Assembly (NCBI GenBank): GCA_018296165.2
Contig: JACKQL020000040.1
Span: 62,001-126,000 of the forward strand
Length of the DNA: 64,000 nucleotides
Source of the DNA: Termitomyces sp. T153
Taxonomy: Eukaryota > Basidiomycota > Agaricomycetes > Agaricales > Lyophyllaceae
Direction of reading: 5' to 3'
Part shown: in pieces, positions 32,886 to 45,081 of the stretch
Position numbering within the stretch: the first letter of the stretch is position 1
How the letters are laid out: each line of letters starts with the position of its first letter
Program-made: the position numbers and the translations under genes
Notes under the pieces: model-generated
The model's database searches: none
Seen by the model: only the letters and a program-made list of their open reading frames with translations
What the model was told of the DNA's origin: nothing

Positions 32886-33757
32886 CAACAGTAATTACAG
32901 ACACTCCAGCTAGTTCTCTGGCCCGATCCCTTTTCAGTTGATGCTGGTTATGCCTCATAGCCACTTTACTATGATTTGACTTTTGTTGGAATTCATACTA
33001 CTTCCCACTTTTTAAATCCCCATACCATCTGCCACTAATGTGCCATCCCAATTTCTAAACCCAGCTATACTCAGCAGGGCTTACTGATAGATGATAGGTA
33101 TGGGCTTGGTCAGCCCATGATCCAGCACAGCTCTTGCCTCCCTTCCTCATCCAATCTGCAAGGGTATCATGACAAACCCTTCCTCATGCTCAGACAATAC
33201 TTTTTGGAAGATTGATCCCAAGATTTGGAACCCACAATGAGATGGATCAGCAGGGCTTTTCTAGTGACAAACATGCTACACCAATTGGCTAGGCACCTGA
33301 TCAAACTGCATCCTTGCTGATACCATCCAATGGACTACACAGTAATATTGGCAGCCTAATCAAATTATTGACTCCTATCCTCTTGCCTACCCATGCCTCA
33401 ACTTGCTTGGTTAGTGAGGACCCTAAGACCCTCTCCCAAATCTGTTGAACTGGAGAAACCATCTGTTTTTGTCATTGGGTCACAAGCATGGTGGTCACTG
33501 TGCTTCATTGTATCATATGCTGATTGGTCATTCCAACCAACAAAGCCTTCCTAATCAGACATGTGCAGGTAGTGGCTTTCTGGTGGCATTGAATAAACCA
33601 GGTGCAGTGTCTAAATTGTTTTCTGCCAAAGGCTGCAGTGCATACCATGTCTGTTTCAGCCGAGAGTCAAACCCCTGACCTCTAGGTTAGGTGCTTGCCA
33701 CTTGGAATTACATGATTCCTAAGGACATGATGGTGCCAGCTGAGCCACTGTGCCCCC
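32886..33757 (-). repeat. repeat family X, copy 2, with tRNA-like (SINE-type) head
   Basis: The minus strand starting at 33757 reads GGGGGGCACAGTGGCTCAGC, with an A-box-like TGGCTCAGCTGG (33747-33736) and, 63 bp on, a B-box-like GGTTTGACTCT (33673-33663), which differs from the consensus GGTTCGAnTC only where CG would have become TG. This is the internal RNA polymerase III promoter layout of tRNA-derived SINEs. The body to about 32886 is shared with copy 1. At ~870 bp the whole unit is long for a SINE, so the SINE may be only the first few hundred bases, joined to another repeat. Confidence 0.5.
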
Positions 33758-34763
33758 CCTGTCCTCATATGTCTAGTATAAACATATTTTATAGTCAATA
33801 AATGATGTTTTAGTCTGTCATAACCCTACCTTTTTCTCTCAAACAACCTTTACAGCTCTTAGCCACTCTCTGGACCCCACACTCACTAATGCCTGGATTA
33901 GCACAATACTCCTGCACCAACTCTGCATCACTGCTCTTCTTCTTTCAGACATAAATCTGGACTTTGACCTGATAGCTTGCCCCTTATGTCAAAGATGCAA
34001 GAACTAAAACAGGGCTCAGCAAAAGACAGCTAAGGTATCAAGATCTGATTATCCCAATAGTTTGTGTCAGTCATATTGAATGGGTGTCCTAGTAAGTTTT
34101 GTTGAACAGAACTCCCAGTCTATGCTAATCAGACTGTATTTCCTTTTCTGTCTTTCTATACATATGTTATGTCACCAGACTTCTACTCAATCATTTTCTT
34201 ATTTGCTATACTTTACATAAAACCTTATTTTTCTGCCCATACATATTTAATATGCCCAAAACATATGTCCCTCAGTTGTCTTGATTACTTTTGTCATGAC
34301 TCTGATATGTTGACTTACTATACTTTTCTTTACTTTATTACTCACTTTTCTGTGGATCTTACTTTAAATCTTTATCTGCAGGTTATAGGTTTCATTTGGC
34401 CCCCTGAGCAAAACATAGATTTTATTGTCATGATATTACTGCTGTATTATTCATTGATGACTCCTATGGATTAAATTCACCCACTTCTCACACTCACTTA
34501 CTCACAAAAAATGACCACACAAAACTCCAATGATCTGCCACTAATCCAGATGAGTTGCAGTTTGACAAAATAACTTTTCCACTTTGAAAATCAGGTTCTG
34601 ATTGCTGCATGTGTACATAGAGTAAGAGAATAAAAAAACCTGATAGGGCTGAGTATCAAATGAACAGCACTAAAGCACAAGCTTTGAGCACTTACTGTCA
34701 GGGGATGTCCCATTTGTTTCCCTTCTCCTCCAATTTTTGTTGGATTCCCCTCTTTATAAGACC
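33758..34763. other. AT-rich, CpG-poor, no gene recognised
   Basis: Contains only short frames; one of 101 codons at 34169-34474 is Tyr/Phe/Leu-rich by composition and lacks motifs. A TGTCAGGGGATGTCCC stretch at about 34697 resembles the start of the LTR family, so a small LTR fragment (34697-34763) probably lies here. Confidence 0.4.
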
Positions 34764-34884
34764 CAACCTCACTTTGTTTGGTTAGGTCTTTGTATTTCAA
34801 ACTCAATGCTAAGTCCCAGACCCAACCTCACTTTCAAAGGTTCAGTTAGGTCTTTGTATTTCCAACTCAATGCTAAGCCCAGAC
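34764..34884 (+). repeat. 59-bp minisatellite, block 1
   Basis: About two units of AGACCCAACCTCACTT / GGTTAGGTCTTTGTATTTC / AACTCAATGCTAAG. The chromovirus LTR begins immediately after at 34885, so this block was split from block 2 (45526 onwards) by that insertion. Confidence 0.8.
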
Positions 34885-35404
34885 TGTAAGGGTGACCTCT
34901 GAAGGCTGTGGCTCAATTAACACAACTGGCAGAGGAAGATTCAAAGATTATTCAGCATAGTGCAGTATCTACAAGCTTAACTACACACCTGTAGAGGGAG
35001 ATCCAAAGAGAACAAGTCTGAGGATCCCCAATGCCAGTATTCAGAAAATTTACTGGAAGTCACATGACAAGTCACATGCATCAACAGGTGATTTGGCCAA
35101 ATCAATAAGATTGGCTGGGGTTAATTTAGGTGAAGATCTTACCTCACTGACCATTTCACATATCACATCTGCAATAGGGCCACACAGTGGCCATCATGCT
35201 TTGTCTCATTATCCCATTGTCATATTTACATATAATCCTGCGAGCTGCAGTAAGACACCTTGTCATCTCACTTTGCGCTTGCAGGCAAGTATTCCTTTCA
35301 TTTAGATTATTGTCATCTCACTTTGCGCTCGCAGTATTTGCTCACTAGTCTCTTATGTCATGTGTCACATTTGAGATCTAATCTATTATGCCCACATACT
35401 GCAT

Positions 35405-36590
35405 ATGTCCAGGAAAAATACCTCTCTCCCTCCCAGATCTTCAGATAACCAATTTGCAAGTGCAACCTCTCACATCATGACCCCTCCTCCTGCTCCAGTC
35501 TCTATTGAGCCTCCCATGCAGTCTGCCACACTATCAGCTGAAGAAGTAGCAGAGATCCAAAACTCCCACACTCAGCTCAAGAACCTCATGGCTCAGCTTC
35601 TTGACAGAGTCTCCCCACCAGCCCCTTCCTCTCTCCCCAACCTGTTGATCCCTGCAGCCATACTGCCACTGGGCCCCTTCATCCTCCCAATTGCAGCAGT
35701 AGGCATCAATGGTGCATCATCTACTACCCCCCTCTCCTTGAGAATGCACTTCCCCAATGCTGACTCAGCAGTATTGGTGGCCATCATCACACATGACTCC
35801 AAGGCTGCAGACCTACACAAGCTGGACCCTACCAACCAGGATTGGGAGACTGCATACACATTTAATGGTGCCACTAACCAGTTTGAAGTGAGCCATCATG
35901 CTAGTAGGGAGTACAAGATGCCATTCTCAGTGCTTATCCTTCTCCAGACATACTTCTGCATTCTCACATTCCATGTGAACAATGCTGCAGCTACAGAAAC
36001 GTTCTAGGCATACACTGAGCAACTCCTGGAATTAGTTGCAGAGTATGAGTGGTCAGCAGTCTTTGCTTACTACTTAGTGTTTTTCAACCATTGTTGTGCA
36101 GAAATGGCAGCCAGCAATTACTCACAATGGGGCTGCAGAGACAGCAATCTACTGTCTAAACACATTTACATGCACCAAAAAACCACTCCCACAAAGCAGT
36201 CAAAAACCATGCCCACTATTTGATCACTGGCTAATTCCAATGAACTGTGCTGCAAGTACAATGAAGGGAAGTGCACATCTAGCCCATGTCCTTGGGGATG
36301 CGCCCACATGTGTCTGACCTGCAGCAAGCCTGACCACAGCAAACTGCAGCACAAGGATTAGGCTCAGAGCAGGGCAAGTCCTACCCCCATCCTCTCAGCT
36401 TGCCTAGGCCTAGCCCCAGGCACTTCTTTACTTCCTCTTGGCTTCCTCACTCTGGCTCCTCTCACTCCAGCTCTTCTCCTCCCACCCCCTTGCCCTAACA
36501 CTGATCCCTGCACTGATGCCCCCCTCCTTGACACATCCTTGCTGCCCCATGTCAAGTTCACTCTGAATGTGGCAGCCTGAACCTATTACC
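35405..36590 (+). pseudogene. DIRS-like element B: Gag-like protein
   Basis: An open stretch of 200 codons starts at 35405 (MSRKNTSLPPRSSDNQFASA), with a predicted coiled segment AEIQNSHTQLKNLMAQLLDR and the Gag-like LHKLDPTNQDWETAYTFNG. A TAG at 36007 is followed in the same frame by EQLLELVAEYEWSAVFAYY. Further on, CCKYNEGKCTSSPC...CAHMCLTCSKPDHSKLQHKD (about 36245-36360) is a Cys/His-rich nucleic-acid-binding motif common in this element type. Stops at 36007, 36222 and 36360 show decay. Confidence 0.65.
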
Positions 36591-36879
36591 TATGAGACTA
36601 CCTTAATCAACTATTTGTATCTACCTTAATACAAATTATACGTTTTGGCACCAATATTAGTTTCACGAGTGATCAGACTCTCAGCCAGTGCTGCTCCAAC
36701 CTTAAAATTGCACTTGACAACGTTTACATCATGAACTCCATCTCAGCTAACATTGCCTCTCAAGTCACCAATAGGCGGACACAGGGCCCATTCAGATCAC
36801 CACCTCTAGCAAACTTCTGTGCTTCACCCATCAGGGCCATAAGCCACAAACACTCCTCAAAGATGCACTGCATTCACCA

Positions 36880-38035
36880 CCTCTTGTAGCCAGAGGGAAA
36901 CTTGTTCAATGATGGCATTCCAGATTTGGAAGCTTCCATTATCTATGACATGGTCAAGTGTGCTATTCAAGACCTCATCAGGTTGGGACCCAGCTCCTTA
37001 ATGATCAAGCTTGACCTTGAATCTGCTTTCAGACACATTTCTGTCCACTCTACTGACTGGCATCTCCTAGGCTTCAAATGGCTGGGCCAGTTCTATCATG
37101 ACATCATACTTGCTTTTGGCACATGCTCCACGCCTTACATCTTGAACCTCTTTGCAGAGGCACTCCACTGAATTCTTCAACACAATCTCCCTGCCCACAT
37201 ACACTACTACCTAGACAACTTCCTAACTATCTTCCCTCACATCACACCAGCATCCATTGTCAACAAATCTCTGTCCTGGGCCCTCAACCTGGGTGCCCAA
37301 CTCAGCCTCACCTTTCAGCCCTCAAAGATAGTAGGACTCAATACAACAATTGACTTCTTGGGGCTCAAACTTGACTCAATTGCAATGGAGGCTTGTCTTC
37401 CTCATGATAAATTGACCTTCCTGCAGGACCACATGCTCTCCTGGACATCATGATGGTGCTGTACTTGCTGTGAGCTGGATGAGCTCATGGGATTCTTATA
37501 GTTTGCATCTCAAGTCATCCCTGCAGCACAAGCCTTTATCCACAATCTATATGACTTTGCAGAAGCCTTTCCCCCATTGCCATTCATCTTATGACACATC
37601 TCAAAAGCAGCCTGCCAGGACATTCACTGGTGGACCACTGTGGCACCAACTTGGAATGGGATACACTTCCTCTTGCCATTGCACCAAACTGTCAATATAT
37701 ACACTGATGCCAGTGACTCCAAAGGTCTGGGTGGCCACTTTGGGATGGAATGGTTTGCTGCTTGGTGCCCTTGCAGGCTCCACAAGCAACACATCCAGGT
37801 AAAAGAGATGTTTGCTGTGGTATATGCCATTCTATGTTGGGGTCCCTCACTCAGAGGACACCACATCATCTGTCACGTGGACAATGATGCAGTATTCAAT
37901 GCTATTTGAAACAAAAGGATTAAGTCTGCGGCCACCATGAAGTTTGTGTAGCACTTAATCACCCTGGCCTGCATATTAGATTTCTCATTTTCTGAGTGGC
38001 TCTCCTCTTCTCAGAATTCCATTGCTGATGCCATG
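36880..38035 (+). pseudogene. DIRS-like element B: reverse transcriptase and RNase H
   Basis: The RT begins with NLFNDGIPDLEASIIYDMV; LMIKLDLESAFRHISVHSTD carries the first catalytic Asp. GFKWLGQFYHDIILAFGTCS is followed by HIHYYLDNFLTIFP, in which the second of the paired Asp residues is Asn. The RNase H domain (37690-37910) has NIYTDASDSKGLGGHFGMEW, KEMFAVVYAI and CHVDNDAVFNAI, with the catalytic acidic residues in place. Stops occur near 37169, 37452, 37498, 37592 and 37908. Confidence 0.8.
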
Positions 38036-39155
38036 TCCCATTTCTCTTTCACATGCATGTTCTCAATTGCTCCTTGGCTGAACCAGAAGCCAGCCTTGAA
38101 GCTCCTCTGCCTTGGTGGTTCCAACAGAATTGACAGCATCCCCAAACTGTCACTTTCTATCTTTGGCATGGGCTTGCCTCAAGCACCTGCCACACCTACT
38201 CCACTGGCCAGTGGCAGTTCCTGCTTCACATCCAACTTAACAGTCTCTACAACATGGATGGCTCCATATTACCTGCCTCCAAGCCCGCCATCCACTCATG
38301 AATCACCAGCCTTGGCAGACAAGTCCAGCCCAAAACAATTAAGGCCTACTTATCTGCAGTGCACTCTCTCCATACTAACACCAACCTCTCACCCTGCACT
38401 ACTGAGTCCCCACTCATCCAGCAACTCATTCATGGGATCAAGCATTACCATGGCAAACAAGAATGCTGCCCTGTCTAGCCCATCATGCTCCCCATCCTCA
38501 CTGGTCTCCTCAGCCAGCTCAAATCAGGCCTTGTCACTGGCCACTCAACTGTCTATGCTGCCAGCTGCCTCACCTACTTGGGGCTCTTGCACAGCAAAGA
38601 ATTCACAGTGGGAAAGGAGAGTAAGTACTCCTCTAGCCTCAACCTTTCTCAACAATTCATCCAGTTCTTCTTCGATTTTAAGAACACAATGCACACATGC
38701 CTCACTCTCCCTACTTCAAAAACAGATCACTTCTGAAAAGGAGTCTCCATTATAATCACGGCAGCTCCAGGTTGGCTGACCTGCCCAATTGCCATCTTCA
38801 AAGCCCTCTTTGTCAAGCAAGCAATGCTTCCCTGTTTGAGCAGCCTGATGGCACTGCCCTGTCCTACTCCTATTTCATTGACAAGATCCAAGATGCCCTT
38901 TCTGCAGCAGGCTTCAACACTAGCCTCTATGCAGGACACAGCTTTTGCTAGGGTGCTGCCTCAGCAGCAGCAGCAGCAGGATACTCAGATTACAAAATCC
39001 AACTACTAGGAAGGTGGTGCAGTGACTCTTACAAATTGTACATTAAGAATGACCCATCTAGAATCCTTCATCTCTCTTTCCTTCTCCATATGGCCTCTAA
39101 TCACCTTGCCCCTTTTGAACCTCTGGCTCTCCAGGACTACACTACCCTGGCTTGA
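38036..39155 (+). pseudogene. DIRS-like element B: tyrosine recombinase
   Basis: After a decayed N-terminal part, the catalytic domain reads LPILTGLLSQLKSGLVTGHS, TYLGLLHSKEFTVGKESKYS, SKTDHF, DGTALSYSYFIDKIQDALSA and YAGHSFC-stop-GAASAAAAAG, then QLLGRWCSDSYKLYIKNDPS and a C-terminus ending at TGA 39153-39155. The family's HxxR motif is HSFxRG-like; here the Arg pair is Cys plus TAG at 38946-38951. The nucleophile Tyr in SYKLYI remains. Confidence 0.8.
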
Positions 39156-39596
39156 GTTTTTGGCCCCCTCTCTCTCTCTCAGAACTGGGCTCCAAGGCTT
39201 GAGAACTTTCTTAGGACTTGAGAAACATCATTTCTTTTTGCAAAACACACAAAGAACATTTCACTAAGTTTCTCTTCATTCAATTGTTACCTATGCCAAC
39301 TAAACTACACTTTACTTACAATTCCAATCTCGTTTCACTTGGCAGCACTGAATTAATCAACCAATCACCTGACCAAGTCACATGCATCAACCAGTCAGCA
39401 GGTCACATGATCCAAGCACATACATCACAAGGGCAATACTTGTCTGAATTATTGACAGAGAACCAGTGCAACCTGAGGGCTAAAACTAGGACCAATAGAT
39501 AGGAAAAAGGAAGGATAATGAAGAAAAACTATAGTGGGGGAAATCTGACAAGAAATGGAGAAGGAGAAGAGGAAAGAAGTGGGATGTCCCCTAACA

Positions 39597-39757
39597 TCAC
39601 TCTCTCTCTAGCATGTGGCATCTCAATGCACTGGATAGAAGAAGTCATGAATTGCCTGGTCAGCTGTTGGAAAAGAATAGATGCCTTCAATGGCTTTTGG
39701 AGTATTGGAATGCCTATGGTAGAAGTCCTGGACCAGGCCTGATGCATAAATGTTAGC
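39597..39757. other. 3' untranslated part of the chromovirus
   Basis: Between the 3' LTR and the stop of the chromodomain frame; no coding. It should contain the polypurine tract next to the LTR; GAGAGAGAG in the minus strand at about 39600-39608 would fit. Confidence 0.4.
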
Positions 39758-42700
39758 TTATGGTTCCCAAGAAATGTCCTCAATGCCATATCCCTTCCAT
39801 TTCACCTTGAACTGCAACTTCTCTCAGAATATCCTGCTATCTAAGATTTTCTCCACTTCATATTCCTTCTTATTATTGACCAGGACTGGTGGTGGGGGTG
39901 GCTTAGAATGAGGGCCTGAGACTGGATCCTCTGGAGCTGGAAATAACTTGACTACATTGAAGACTGGGTGCAGTTGACATAGGCCTGCTAGTAATTTAAG
40001 TTGGTATGCCAAAGGCCCTACCTTCTTCTCTACTATGAAGGGGCCAAGATGACAATGTGACAGCTTCTGAGATGGCCTTGTTGTCTTAATGTCTGAGCTA
40101 TCCAAGTACACATGGTCCTTAGGCTTGTAAACTGGGGCAGGTGTCCATCTGCAATCATAGTACCATGCCATGTTCTCCTTGGCCTTCACCAAGACAGCTT
40201 TTGCCTCCTCCTGTGCCCTCTTCATCTGATCTACAAACTTGTTGACAGAGTTGTTCTCTGAGGGGCATGTGTAAGGTTCAAATCCCATGTGAGAATGCCT
40301 GCCAGTGTCCAGGAAGAATAGAGTCATCTGTGTGAAAGAGTGGATGTGGTTGTTGTATTAGAATTCTGCATCCAGCAGCAGCTCATCTCAGTCATCCTGT
40401 CTCTTATTACAAAACAGGTGGAGATACTGTTCCAGTTCCTGATTAACATGTTCTGTCTGCCCATCTGACTGAGCATAGTAGGCTGTGGTGGTATGGAGCT
40501 TCACTCCTAGCAGGCAATACAGTTCCCAAGTGAATTCTACCACAAACTGGGGGCCCTGGTCAGACACATACCCATCTGACAGATCATGGGGTTTTCAGAC
40601 ATTCTTACAATACAGGCTGGCTGCTTCCAAGGCAGAGCATGTGGTGTGAGTAGGTATCAAGTGAGCCCATTTGCTAGAGGTCCACCACTACCATCACAGC
40701 ATTGTATCCATAAGCATCTGGGAGTTCCACTATGAAATTCACTGATGTGACACTCCAGCAAGCAGCTGAAATAGGGAGTGAGTGGAGCTGGCCCATGGGT
40801 GCTTGGCAGTAAGGCTTGGTGCTGAAACAGAGGTCACAGGTGCTAGTGTAGGTGCCTACATATTGGGAGATCTGTGGCCACCAATAGTTCCAGGATACCA
40901 GCTCCAGCATCTTCCACTTTCTAGGATGTCCAGCTACCCAAGAGTTGTGATGTTGTTCTACAATATGCTGGTAAAGTTCTAGAATGTTAGGCACATAAAT
41001 GTGTTCTCTGAAGGTTAAAAGCCCATCCTGAAGACTCCACTCATCTGCATGCACTGACTTGACTCTGCTTGCCCATTGAGCTTGTAGGACCTGTGGAGCT
41101 TTAGCAACAGCATTCTCCTGTGCACCCTCCTGGTTCCCTCTTTGGATATCTCTAAGGATGTCTGCCTCATCCTCTTGAACCACAATTCCTTCTAGTGCTC
41201 AGATAGCAAAGAGCTCAGACTTGAGAAGGACAATATTGTTGTTATCTCCCACTCCTGTGCTATGGTGAGCCCACCTGGACAATGCCTCCAGTTTGCCCAT
41301 GCTCCATCCAGGTTTGTGATGCAGTGAGAAGTCAAAGTTAGCCAGATACAGAGACCACCAAGCCTGCCATCAACTGAGTTTCTTAGCAGAACAGAAGTAC
41401 TCCAGGTTCTTGTGGTTTGTTCAGACTTCAAACCTATGCTGTATGCCTTCAAGAAAATGCCACCATTCTTCAAAGGACCAAATAATTGCCAGCATCACCT
41501 TGTTATGGATCTCATAGTTCTGTTCCACTGCATTAAGGCTTTTGGAGTAGAAGGCTACTGAATGCCATTTGCCATCCTCCTTTGACTGCTGAGAGAGAAC
41601 TGCCCCTGTAGCAAAGTCTGAGCTATCTGCTTCCACATAAAATGGAGAGTTATTGTTGGGGAACAGGAGGACAGGCTTTGAGGTCACAGCTTGCTTGAGG
41701 GCATCAAAGGCAGCTTGCTGTGGGGGCTCCCACTGCCATGCTATATCCTTAACTGTGAGGTCAAAGAGGGGGTGTGCATGGTGGAAGAAATCCTGTATGA
41801 ACCTCCAATGAAAATTAACAAACTCAAGAAAGGCCTGCACTTCCTTTTTGTTCCTTGGCTCAGGCCACTCTACTACACCTACCACTTTAATGGGGGTCCA
41901 TCTCTGCTATTCTATATGAAATGATTAAACCCAGGTACTCTACCTTAGTCTGCTTAAATTTACACTTCTCAGGCTTTAAATAGAGCTGATGTTAGTGGAG
42001 GCATTCCAAGATAATGCACATGACCCGATGATGCTTCTTCAGAGTTTTAGTCTAGATGAAGATATTGTTAAGATATATGCAGACAACACTCTCCACAATC
42101 AGATCATGGAAAATGTTATTCATCATAGTCTGGAAGGTGGCTGGGCTATTGGTGAGACTGAAGAACATTACTAGAGGTTTAAAGAGTTTGTGATTTATTT
42201 GGAATGCTGCCTTCCACTCATTCCTTCTTTGATGCATACATTGTTGCAGCCCCAACAGACATCCAACTTTGTGAAGTAGCATGCACCACAAAGGTTGTTG
42301 ACAAGTTCTGAGATGAGTGGCAAAGGATAGTGATTCTTCACTGTCATTGCATTCAAGACATGATAATCCTGAAGCAGATGAAGAGACCCATCCTTCTTCT
42401 TAGTAAAAAAGACTGGAGAGGCCATTGAAGACTCAGAGGGTCATATCCATACTAAGCTAAGATTCTCCTGCAGGAAAGCATCCAGCTCCTCCTGCTCATG
42501 GGGTGCAAGTAGATAGACCTTGCAGCTGGAGAGCTCTGCATTGGGTATCAGCTCAATTGCATGATCACACTACTTGTGCTCTGGAAGTGAATTAAAGGAG
42601 GCCTTGAAGAATACATCCTCAAAGTCATGGAGGTAATTGGAAACAGTGCTACAAAAAGCCTTTGGCTATGAGTTTGCCATAAATGCCTCAGCCAGACATT

Positions 42701-43390
42701 GGGAAGTAGTCTGACTGGCTCAAATTTCTGCCACAGTAGGAGAGGGGCAGAAGGTTGTAGCATAGATCTGATTGCTCACCTCTATGGTTTCATCTGAGAA
42801 CTCTGCATTCAGAGTATGGGTCCATTCTCCTTCACCTCCCTCTTTCTCTAGAGATTCACACCCAACACCTCAGACATTCTCATAGAGGGCCTTTCTATGA
42901 GGGAATGCCAGAGGAGAGGGACTTGGGAGGTCAAGATCAGCATAAGGAAGATGCCTAGCATGACAGGCACACACAGCAGCATGCTCATAAACCTTGGCTC
43001 TCTGCTCCTTATGAGCTTCTTCTGCACAAATAATGCAGTGACAGGGGCAGCAACTTATCTTTACCTCATCCTTAGTCCAGTTAATCTCTGGGTTGTGTTC
43101 ACATAGCCAGGTGAGCCCCAAGATCATGTCTTGCTTTCCTAAACTCATGACAGAAAAAGTGGCTTGCTCTGAGTGGTCTTAGTAGTGGAGGACCAGGTCC
43201 ACCATGGAGCAAATAGAGCCAGCTTCATTGAGCATGCCATCAACATTGTACACAAGGATAGGACAGAAAAGGGGGCAAGTGATGTGGCAGTGTCATTGCA
43301 CATAGTCAGTGTTGAAAAAGAGGCCTGTTGCCCCACTGTCAAGAAGGGCAACCATACTTTGGATCTGCTGGGTATCTGTTGTCTCAAATT
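39758..43390 (-). pseudogene. chromovirus Pol: protease, RT, RNase H, integrase, chromodomain
   Basis: From right to left: protease LLDSGATG (about 43345) and KQDMILGLTWLCEHNPEINW (43130-43070); RT SPVFFTKKKDGSLHLLQDY, KNHYPLPLISELVNNLCGA, YFTKLDV (42420-42255), FSLTNSPATFQTMMNNIFHD and IYLNNIFI (about 42075), the last being the YxDD motif with both Asp changed to Asn; RNase H FYVEADSSDFATGAVLSQQS and NYEIHNKVMLAIIW (41640-41490); integrase with an HHCC finger (VEQHHNSWVAGHPRKWKM...CDLC, about 40960-40835) and core SVNFIVELPDAYGYNAVMVV (first catalytic Asp now Asn); GPF/Y-type region CHLGPFIVEKKVGPLAYQLK; chromodomain YEVEKILDSRIF-stop-EKLQFKVKWKGYGIEDISWE ending at 39758. Many stops and frame shifts separate the pieces. 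Confidence 0.85.
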
Positions 43391-43399
43391 CTACCTGTA

Positions 43400-44965
43400 G
43401 CTTCAGAGAGTTGGTAGAAGGGGTAGAAGCAACAATGTAGCAATGGGGGAGATGGCATTCCCAGGCAGGAATCTGGAAGCATGGACTAGGAAGTGTGTTT
43501 CCAGCAGAGACTTGAACTGGAGGAGAGTTTGTACATCTGAGAAGGGGCTTATTGTTTTGAGCATAGTATCAACAATGGCAACAGATATATTTGATTCTAC
43601 AGACAGGGGGGCAAAATAATTAGCACTAGGCAATGAGGGCATACAGGTCATCCATTGCCCTTTGAAAAATCCTTGGACTTTATAGGAATCTCCTCCAATA
43701 CATTGGCCACTTCATCAGACTGGATGGCTATAGGTGCATCTGAAGAGGGGGTTCCCATTGCATTCTGGGCTGTGAGGAGTTGGATGAGCAGCTCTTCTTG
43801 CTCTGACACTGACAGGTAGCAGACCTCTAGTCCTTAAGGACAGTAGCAGGCAAATTGACCAGCCTTTTCACAGTGTTGACACAGCAGAGGAGTAGAGGAC
43901 CACTGTCTGGAGGCATCAACATCCATTGGGACTTCTTGGAGCAGGGAGTGCAAGGGAGCAACATGAAATAGAAGGGGAAAAGTTGCACCTGCTCATAGGG
44001 CTGCTAGAGCAGGCAGGGAAGGGGGAGCTCAGGGAGTAAACTCACTATGAGAGAAAGAAAATGTCAAGAGTTGCATCCACCACAGCTCACATTGCAGTTC
44101 CATCAACTGCTAGTACTCATGTGCCACCTTGTACCAGGTATTGACCTGCTCATCATCTGGGCACCCCTCTGCCATACTGTTGATGTGATCTATAGGAGAG
44201 GGGTGGAGTCCATCATGGAAGGTTAGGCAAAGTTGCAGACTGTCCAAATATTCCACCTGTTTGACTAAGGCACAAAAAGAGTCAATGTACTCATCAAGTG
44301 ACTGCTTTCCTTAATCATACTGGGTTTAGTCTCAAAGGGAAAGAGCTGCAGTTTTGGTGGGGTCAAGGGAGAAGAACTCAGCTTGGAACTCCTTCTCAAA
44401 CTCCATCCAGCCTAAGAAACTCTCAACTCCTTCTAGATGTCAAAAGATATGCAGTGCATAGGTTAAGGCTCAGCTAGCCTTCATGTAGAAGAGAATCCAG
44501 GCAATTTTCAAGGCATCCAAGATGAAGGCCTCACTGCTCAGCTGGATATAGGTGATACAGGACTGGAGAAAGGGTTCTCCAGCCTTACAATCTCCATCAT
44601 AGACATCAGGGAGTGCAAGACAAGGGAGTTTAAAACAGGGAGCTGAAAGGCCTAAACTAGATGCAGACACAAACTGTTCTGCAGCAGCTGGAGCCAAAAA
44701 GCCTGAGCTAGATGCAGACACAAACTATTCTGCATCTGCTGGGAGCATGGGAGGTGTGGTAGGAGCAAGGGAGTTTCAGAAGGGCTTGGAGAGAAAGGGA
44801 CACTGCTTCAGTAGTTTGACAGAGTCTAGTGAGTTCAACCATGTGGAAAATAAGGGAGGCTTGGATAAGTTGAACCTGTATCTCCAGGAACAGCAAATGA
44901 CTCCAGGCATTGTCCTAGGGGCTTGAAGCATCAGGGGGAGGTGCTGGAGGGGTTGGCTAGGTCAT
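43400..44965 (-). pseudogene. chromovirus Gag
   Basis: Begins at 44965 with M-T-stop-PTPPAPPPDASSP, homologous to the plus-strand Gag at 31880. PALPDVYDGDCKAGEPFLQS and AFILDALKIAWILFYMKAS (44620-44470) are the Gag core; LCQHCEKAGQFACYC near 43870-43825 is a decayed CCHC knuckle (the His is Gln). Early stops at the third codon and after DASSP are CAG to TAG changes, which are not CpG sites. Confidence 0.75.
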
Positions 44966-45081
44966 AGGAGGAGCACAGGGGGCACTAAGACACTGGTGGG
45001 GTAGAGACCTTTTGAGAAACCAAGTAGAAGCTCAGGTAATCAAAAAGGGGCTCCCAGACAGAATCTAGAGACTTGTTCTGC

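Larger units (their letters stand above)
35090..39357 (+). mobile_element. DIRS-like retroelement B, inserted in the chromovirus LTR
   Basis: Both ends are defined by comparison with the intact LTR: the LTR reads ACAGGT at 45281-45286 followed directly by CAACCAATC, whereas here ACAGGT ends at 35089 and CAACCAATC resumes at 39358. The 4268 bp between are the inserted element. No bases of the LTR are duplicated or lost. Plus-strand remnants of Gag, RT, RNase H and tyrosine recombinase fill it. Two copies of TTGTCATCTCACTTTGCGCT lie near the left end (about 35251 and 35311). I saw no clear terminal repeats. Confidence 0.85.

Noticed and set aside
34169..34474. 101-codon frame rich in Tyr, Phe and Leu, looking like a membrane protein
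   Set aside because: AT-rich repeat DNA gives such frames by composition; no start context, splice or motif support.
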